From Candidatus Cloacimonadota bacterium (GTDB lineage: Bacteria; Cloacimonadota; Cloacimonadia; Cloacimonadales; TCS61), in assembly GCA_029932755.1 (NCBI GenBank), contig JAOZPK010000075.1, positions 1 to 11,469 of the forward strand: DNA of 11,469 nt, given 5' to 3'. Position numbers and translations under genes: made by a program. This document shows positions 6,611-11,469 of this stretch, piece by piece. The notes beneath the pieces were generated by a model. The model was not told the DNA's origin. It saw only the letters and a list, made by a program, of their open reading frames with translations, and did not search any database. Numbering within the stretch: position 1 is the stretch's first letter; every line of letters begins with the position of its first letter.

Positions 6611-7684
6611 ATGAAACTAAAAAGAGAATTTATAGAGAAATTACCAAAAACAGATCTGCATGTTCATCTGGATGGATCAATTAGAATTTCCACAATTGTT
6701 AATCTTGCAAAAAAACAAAAGATCAAGCTTCCAGTAGATACAGAAGAAGAATTAAAAAAAATTGTATGTTGTGATGAAAATTGTAAAAGTTTAGATGAAT
6801 ATCTAAGGGCATTTGATATAACTTTAAGTGTAATGCAAACAGAAGATGCACTAATTAGAACTGCTTTTGAACTTGCAGAAGATGCAGCAAAAGAGAATAT
6901 AAGATATTTAGAAGTACGCTATTCTCCAATTTTACACACACAAAAAGGACTTAAATTAACTGTTATCTCAGATGCTGTACTAAAAGGTTTGCGCGAAGCT
7001 GAAAAAAAATATGATATCAGAACCGGAGTAATTATTTGTGGAATTCGTAACATGGATCCTGATAAATCGTTAAGATTAGCAAAGCTGGCTGTTGCCTATA
7101 AAAATAAAGGTGTGATAGGTTTTGACCTTGCAGGTGCAGAATACAATTATCCTGCAAAAGATCATATGGAAGCTTTCTATCTTGCGTTGAATAATAATAT
7201 AAATATCACAATTCATGCAGGTGAAGCTTATGGACCCAAGAGTATTCATGAAGCATTGCATTATTGCGGCACTCATCGTATTGGGCACGGAACCAGATTA
7301 ATAGAAGATGGAAGTCTTTTGAACTATGTTAATGATCATCGTATTCCCTTGGAAATATGTTTAAAGAGTAATATGCATACAAAATCAGTTCCCAGCCTCA
7401 AACAACACCCATTAAACTTTTATCTTGATTACGGATTGCGTGTTACACTTAATACAGATAATCGCCTGGTTTCTGATACAACTCTTACGGATGAATATAT
7501 GATCGCAATCAATGAACTGGGATTGGATTATACAGATATAAAGAATGTAATAATCAATGGATTTAAGAGTGCATTCATACCATACCGTGAACGCGTTGTT
7601 CTACTGAACAAAGCTTTAGCCGAAATGGAAGTTTTGGAAGAGGAAGAATTAAAAAGTAAAATTAAACTTGGTGATAATATCTAG
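6611..7684 (+). CDS. add: Adenosine deaminase
   Basis: Adenosine deaminase hydrolyses adenosine (and deoxyadenosine) to inosine and ammonia in purine salvage, in the cytoplasm. The 357-residue length is normal. Metal and catalytic residues are all visible: H17 and H19 in TDLHVHLDGS, H202 with catalytic E205 in HAGEAYGP, H226 in RIGHGTRL, and D283 in LNTDNRLVS. The residue after D283 is Asn, where the E. coli and mammalian enzymes have a second Asp that contacts the purine; NTDN also occurs in some bacterial members, so this is a variant rather than a defect. SLDEYLRAFD and YLEVRYSP are further family motifs. The start has GGAG 8 nt upstream. A 49-bp AT-rich gap separates it from the nitroreductase, and rmuC follows after 12 bp. 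A relative acting on adenine or another 6-amino purine derivative cannot be fully excluded. Confidence 0.93.
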   Translation: MKLKREFIEKLPKTDLHVHLDGSIRISTIVNLAKKQKIKLPVDTEEELKKIVCCDENCKSLDEYLRAFDITLSVMQTEDALIRTAFELAEDAAKENIRYLEVRYSPILHTQKGLKLTVISDAVLKGLREAEKKYDIRTGVIICGIRNMDPDKSLRLAKLAVAYKNKGVIGFDLAGAEYNYPAKDHMEAFYLALNNNINITIHAGEAYGPKSIHEALHYCGTHRIGHGTRLIEDGSLLNYVNDHRIPLEICLKSNMHTKSVPSLKQHPLNFYLDYGLRVTLNTDNRLVSDTTLTDEYMIAINELGLDYTDIKNVIINGFKSAFIPYRERVVLLNKALAEMEVLEEEELKSKIKLGDNI

Positions 7685-7696
7685 TCGAGAGGAGAA

Positions 7697-8977
7697 ATGG
7701 AATTACTTTATTTAGCTGTAGGAATTTTAATTGGTGTTATAATTGGCTTACTTCTGTTTTCAAAAAAAGGGAAACAAGATGCTAAAATTGAAATATTAAA
7801 TAGTGAATTACAGAAAACTGAATCTGAATTGAGTACCGAAAGAGAAAAATACACAAATTCTCAATCAGAAATTTCCAGATTAGATACATTAAATCTAAAC
7901 CTGCAGGAAAAATTGAACGATCAGAAAAAAGAGTTGGAAGAACTACAAGTAAAATTTACAGATGCATTCAAGAATTTGGCAAACGAAATTCTGGAAGAAA
8001 AAACCAAAAAATTCACTGAACAGAATCGTGCTAACCTTGATGAAATTCTTAATCCACTCAAAGAAAAGATTAAAGATTTTGAGCAGAAAGTAGTGCATGC
8101 CGATGAAAAGAATAGGTTGAGCAATGCTTCATTGATAGAGCAGATAAAGGGATTGAAAGATCTGAATAAAAAAATTAGTGATGATGCAAATAATTTAACC
8201 AAAGCTCTAAAAGGTGATTCTAAAATTCAAGGAAATTGGGGAGAGGTGATCCTGGAGAGAATTCTGGAAGAATCAGGCTTGAGAAAAGGAATTGAATATG
8301 AAGCTCAAGCTAAAGGAATGGGTTTAAAAAGTGAAGAAGGCTCTACTTCTAAACCAGATTTTGTAATAAAATTACCCGAAAATAAACATGTTATAGTCGA
8401 TTCAAAAGTTTCATTAGTTCATTATGAGCGAATGGTTTCTTCTGAAACTGAAGAGCAAAGAGAAGGTTATCTTAAAGCTTTAAATACATCTGTAAAAACT
8501 CATATTGATGGTTTGCACAAAAAACATTATCAAGATCTAAAAGGTTTAAATTCTCCTGATTTTGTTATGATGTTTATTCCAATTGAAGGTATATTTGCAG
8601 TTATTATGCAGCATGATAACACGGTCTATCAATATGCTTACAATAAACAGGTTGTAATTGTGAGCCCCAGTACATTATTAGCCACATTGCGTACAATTGC
8701 TTTTATCTGGCGGCAGGAAAATCAAACTAAAAATGCCCTCGAAATTGCCCGGCAGGGTGGTGCGTTATTAGATAAATTCAACGGCTTTATTGATGATCTG
8801 GAAAAGATCGATGTAAACCTGAAAAGAACTCAAGGTGCTTATGACGATGCAGTAAATAAGCTCTCTACTGGTTCAGGTAATCTTATTTCACGTGCTAAAC
8901 GAATTGAAGCTTTGGGAGCAAAAGCAAAAAAACAAATTCCTGAGAAATTTATAAATGAAGAGACAATGATTGAATAG
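7697..8977 (+). CDS. rmuC: DNA recombination protein RmuC
   Basis: RmuC limits DNA inversions and rearrangements at repeats and is thought to be a nuclease-like factor; its mechanism remains poorly defined. The 426-residue product has an N-terminal membrane helix (about 4-21), a long coiled coil rich in Lys/Glu (about 28-165) and the RmuC domain (about 170-405). Domain landmarks are GNWGEVILERILEESGL (179-195), then PDFVIKLP with D221 and VIVDSKVSL with D235 and K237, a spacing like a PD-(D/E)XK nuclease core. FIPIEGIF, VVIVSPSTLLATLRTI and IWRQENQTKNA are also typical. The start at 7697 gives the full membrane helix and has AGAGGAG only 2 nt upstream, an unusually short gap. It lies 12 bp after add, probably the same transcript, and converges with the minus-strand SH3b/TPR gene. 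Confidence 0.95.
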   Translation: MELLYLAVGILIGVIIGLLLFSKKGKQDAKIEILNSELQKTESELSTEREKYTNSQSEISRLDTLNLNLQEKLNDQKKELEELQVKFTDAFKNLANEILEEKTKKFTEQNRANLDEILNPLKEKIKDFEQKVVHADEKNRLSNASLIEQIKGLKDLNKKISDDANNLTKALKGDSKIQGNWGEVILERILEESGLRKGIEYEAQAKGMGLKSEEGSTSKPDFVIKLPENKHVIVDSKVSLVHYERMVSSETEEQREGYLKALNTSVKTHIDGLHKKHYQDLKGLNSPDFVMMFIPIEGIFAVIMQHDNTVYQYAYNKQVVIVSPSTLLATLRTIAFIWRQENQTKNALEIARQGGALLDKFNGFIDDLEKIDVNLKRTQGAYDDAVNKLSTGSGNLISRAKRIEALGAKAKKQIPEKFINEETMIE

Positions 8978-8983
8978 ACTTGG

Positions 8984-10933
8984 TTAATTTCTTCTTTTAG
9001 ATATTACTACAATTAGAATTATTGCAAAGAAAATTACTATAGAAATTGAAACTATTGCATATATCAATGAAAGACTTATTTTAGAAATGTGTTTCACTGT
9101 TTTCTTCTCAACTACCTCGGTTTTTGCTTTTTCTTGTGAAGTATGTGATTCAGTTGTCTTTTTTATAACTTTATTTATTTCTTTTTCAACTTCTTGCACT
9201 ATGATTTGCTCTTCACCGAGTTGAATATAATTATCTTGAATCCAACCGATAATGTTTTCAGATGTTTTAATCTTATACCAAGTTTGATTCTTCACTTCCA
9301 AAGGATAAAGAACAGTGACCTTTTCATTTAATTTTGAAGTATATATAGTCTCGGATAAAGAATCAGGAGATTCGTAAATTATTGTATTTTCAACTTTAAT
9401 TTCTCCATCTCGTATATTGAAAGATTTGATGCTTTCAAGCCTTTTTCTCACTAATTTCAAAAGATAAGTTCCAGAACCTCGAATAGGATATTGAAGAGAA
9501 TAATAATCATATTTCAAATTAAGGTTCCTATTGTATAAATTAATTACTTCTTTTCTGTTTCCATTTGTTTCATCCAAAATTTTTGCCTCCAAAAATAATA
9601 TACCTGTTCTTAATGCTTTTTCAGAATAATTTTGACGAATTTCAGAACAAAGTTCTAATGCCTCTTTAGGTTTTTGAAGATCATAGAATTTTATATCAAA
9701 CATTACATTCAATAAGAATAATGAATAATGTGTGCCAGATTTAATGACACTATGATATATTGCTGGATATTTTTGTAAACAAGAATCAAGTTCTGTTAAG
9801 GCAAGTTCAAATTTCTGCTGTTGCCTGAGTATTTTTGACCTTTCAAGAACTGCTAATACATAGGCTAAAGGTGATTCTGTAAGTTCAATTACTCTTTGAT
9901 AGTAATACAAAATAGATTCGTTATCTAAATGCGAATCATTAATTATTCGGTTGATGTTTTCGAATGCTTGATAATGTTCTGTTGTATTATGTTCATCATA
10001 TCTTAATATTTTATCCGGAATATTTTGGAAAATTTGAAAAAGGTAATCTAATGAATCATGTATGTTATTTAAACTATACCAATAAATATTTCCAATAACT
10101 ATATAAGGAGAAGCTGAATCTGGATAATGCTGCATACATATTTTCTGATATTCAATAGCCTTATCATAGTCCTTTTTTCTTAAATATTGTTCTGTAAGTT
10201 GATAAAGGATATCTTTTTTAGTTATTTCAAAAATACTGTAGGAATGTTCTTCATCAAAGTTTTCATTTTGTTTAGCTTTCTCCCAAAGAAAACTCAAACA
10301 AACTTCATTTTGTGTATGGAAAATATTAATATCAACTAACGATTTAATATCCACTAAATCTACCCATGTTTTTTCATCAACATATACCTGATCCCATCCT
10401 TCAGGCATAAATCTTCCAATATGATAAGAGGATTGAATTTCATTTTCTCTGTTAATGATCTTTTTTGCCATAACGGAGACAAGTTTTTGCTTCTTATCAG
10501 GGATATAAGAATACTTAAATGGATTATTAGAAGCTATTCCCTTTATTTCAGATATTTTAAAATCTTCAATATTCACCCAACCTAACTTGTAGTTTGATAA
10601 AACAATCTGATACCATTCATCTCTGTAATATTGATTTCTTTGAACTAGAGTTTGCATTATATCTTGAACAAAGAAAACATCGCCAATATCTACCGAGTCA
10701 ATAATTGATGAATTATAGTTTGGTTGAGAGTATATGGCTGATTTTAATGTGATGATTATTCCTGCCTTTCTTAGAATAACTTCATCATCATTTGGGAGTT
10801 TCCCTTCAGAATTTTCAACAAGTTTTGTTGGACTTTTTTTATTACTAGTTTTTGGTATATATTGTGAAATTAATGAAGTATAAAAACATAATACAATTAA
10901 TATTAAAATAATTTTGCTAATTTTTTGTTTCAT
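8984..10933 (-). CDS. Secreted SH3b-TPR-SH3b protein with C-terminal membrane anchor
   Basis: I do not recognise a named gene here. The 649-residue product has an N-terminal hydrophobic segment (about 6-23) that reads as a signal peptide or anchor. A first bacterial SH3-like domain follows (about 58-127; YSQPNYNSSIIDSVDIGD... ending WYQIVLSNYKLGWVNIEDF). The middle is helical with TPR-like repeats, clearest at 242-280 (YLRKKDYDKAIEYQKICMQHYPDSA) and 360-392 (QQQKFELALTELDSCLQKYP). A second SH3b spans about 510-572 (YESPDSLSETIYTSKLNEKV... WYKIKTSENIIGWIQDNYI). A Lys/Glu-rich linker (573-616) leads to a membrane helix (about 619-644) and a KRRN tail, so most of the protein should face the periplasm. 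The architecture recalls BatE-type proteins, but no bat genes are nearby. The ATG has GAGG 6 nt upstream. tcdA ends 39 bp upstream, so co-transcription is possible. It seems more AT-rich than its neighbours by eye. Confidence 0.87.
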   Translation of the reverse strand: MKQKISKIILILIVLCFYTSLISQYIPKTSNKKSPTKLVENSEGKLPNDDEVILRKAGIIITLKSAIYSQPNYNSSIIDSVDIGDVFFVQDIMQTLVQRNQYYRDEWYQIVLSNYKLGWVNIEDFKISEIKGIASNNPFKYSYIPDKKQKLVSVMAKKIINRENEIQSSYHIGRFMPEGWDQVYVDEKTWVDLVDIKSLVDINIFHTQNEVCLSFLWEKAKQNENFDEEHSYSIFEITKKDILYQLTEQYLRKKDYDKAIEYQKICMQHYPDSASPYIVIGNIYWYSLNNIHDSLDYLFQIFQNIPDKILRYDEHNTTEHYQAFENINRIINDSHLDNESILYYYQRVIELTESPLAYVLAVLERSKILRQQQKFELALTELDSCLQKYPAIYHSVIKSGTHYSLFLLNVMFDIKFYDLQKPKEALELCSEIRQNYSEKALRTGILFLEAKILDETNGNRKEVINLYNRNLNLKYDYYSLQYPIRGSGTYLLKLVRKRLESIKSFNIRDGEIKVENTIIYESPDSLSETIYTSKLNEKVTVLYPLEVKNQTWYKIKTSENIIGWIQDNYIQLGEEQIIVQEVEKEINKVIKKTTESHTSQEKAKTEVVEKKTVKHISKISLSLIYAIVSISIVIFFAIILIVVISKRRN

Positions 10934-10972
10934 CTTTTACCTCACATATTAAAGTTTATCATAAGTTTGATC

Positions 10973-11469
10973 CTAAAGCTTCCCAGCTAATTTTCTCAGC
11001 ACATAACTGGCAGCCCACATACCCATTATTGCAGGCAAGTATACAACTGAGCCAAGAGTTCCTCTTTTTCTACCACGTCCGGAAACCCATTCTGCTTGTG
11101 TTCCAGTTTCAAAATCAAATTGCGGGATCGGCTTTTCATAAGAGTAGATAACCGGAATTCCTTTTTCAATTCCTCTTCTATGAAGATATTTTCTCACTTT
11201 TTTGGCAAGAGGACAAACCTTGCTTTTAGAAATATCCACAAGCTCTATCATGGAGGGATCAAAACGGCTAGCTGCTCCCATAGATGAAATTACCGGTATT
11301 TTTTTACGAACGCAGGATTCCAAAAGACCTGTTTTAGGACCCAAACTATCAATTGCATCAACTACAAAATCAATGTTTTCCAATAAAAAATCACGCGATT
11401 CATGAGCACAAAAATCGGAATAGATTTCAACAATAGCTTTTGGATTGATATCTAATATGCGATCACGCA
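10973..11469 (-). CDS. tcdA: tRNA threonylcarbamoyladenosine dehydratase TcdA (5' part cut by window edge)
   Basis: TcdA (CsdL) is an E1/ThiF-like, ATP-using enzyme that dehydrates t6A at position 37 of ANN-decoding tRNAs to the cyclic form ct6A. The frame is open from the right edge and gives 164 residues before the stop. It begins RDRILDINPKAIVEIYSDFC and continues into FVVDAIDSLGPKTGLLESC, KIPVISSMGAASRFDPSMIE and VDISKSKVCPLAKKVRKYLHRRGI, matching the second half of TcdA. The C-terminal GTLGSVVYLPAIMGMWAASYVLRKLAGKL is also family-like. About 90-100 N-terminal residues, including the glycine-rich nucleotide-binding loop, lie outside the window. The methionine at 11383 is internal and not the start. 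Other ThiF-like proteins (MoeB, ThiF, UBA-type) were considered, but the DPSMIE...DISKSK..PLAKKVR segment fits TcdA best. Confidence 0.92.
   Translation of the reverse strand, partial: RDRILDINPKAIVEIYSDFCAHESRDFLLENIDFVVDAIDSLGPKTGLLESCVRKKIPVISSMGAASRFDPSMIELVDISKSKVCPLAKKVRKYLHRRGIEKGIPVIYSYEKPIPQFDFETGTQAEWVSGRGRKRGTLGSVVYLPAIMGMWAASYVLRKLAGKL

Noticed and set aside
10973..11383. Complete 136-residue protein starting at 11383
   Set aside because: The same frame stays open to the window edge and the upstream residues (RILDINPKAIVEIYSDFC) match TcdA, so this methionine is internal and the gene is truncated only by the window.
1..11469. Mobile element, CRISPR array, tRNA/rRNA gene or defence system
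   Set aside because: No transposase or integrase frame, regularly spaced repeats, or RNA gene was recognised, and nearly all the sequence is accounted for by intact genes of mostly known families.
1..11469. Functional link between queA and tcdA, both tRNA anticodon-loop modifiers
   Set aside because: They lie at opposite ends of the window in different transcription units separated by unrelated genes; simple coincidence is enough.

Overview
This AT-rich window (roughly one third G+C by eye) looks like ordinary chromosomal DNA from a Gram-negative, diderm bacterium. Diderm status is supported by two secreted proteins that look like outer-membrane beta-barrels, both ending in phenylalanine, and by several signal peptides. 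The mix of a DUF3108 protein, a POTRA-less BamA/TamA-type barrel and a DUF6588-like barrel suggests the FCB assemblage, perhaps Cloacimonadota or a relative. That placement is an inference from protein style, not a proven assignment. I see no tRNA or rRNA gene, CRISPR array, transposase, phage gene or recognisable defence system.

Region 1 (1-4744, minus strand) is a tightly packed five-gene array read in the order coaBC, SDR oxidoreductase, BamA/TamA-type barrel, DUF3108 protein, queA. Gaps are 6 bp or less, or the genes overlap, so one operon is likely. It mixes coenzyme A synthesis, tRNA queuosine modification and two envelope proteins. queA runs off the left edge of the window and lacks only its last few residues.

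Region 2 (4745-5032) is a 288-bp divergent intergenic region. It should hold promoters for both directions and contains a 12-bp direct repeat, a short palindrome and a possible 16-codon leader ORF.

Region 3 (5033-8977, plus strand) holds a secreted beta-barrel, a nitroreductase-family flavoenzyme whose GTG start overlaps the barrel's stop, adenosine deaminase (add) and rmuC. Spacing suggests two sub-units, barrel-nitroreductase and add-rmuC, separated by 49 bp.

Region 4 (8984-11469, minus strand) holds a 649-residue secreted SH3b-TPR-SH3b protein with a C-terminal membrane anchor, convergent with rmuC at a 6-bp gap. Upstream of it lies the 3' part of tcdA, the tRNA t6A37 dehydratase gene, cut by the right edge of the window.

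Most genes are housekeeping: CoA, queuosine, ct6A, purine salvage and recombination. The least explained parts are the barrel/DUF3108 pair inside a metabolic operon, the barrel/nitroreductase coupling, and the SH3b-TPR-SH3b protein. I found no convincing new system.
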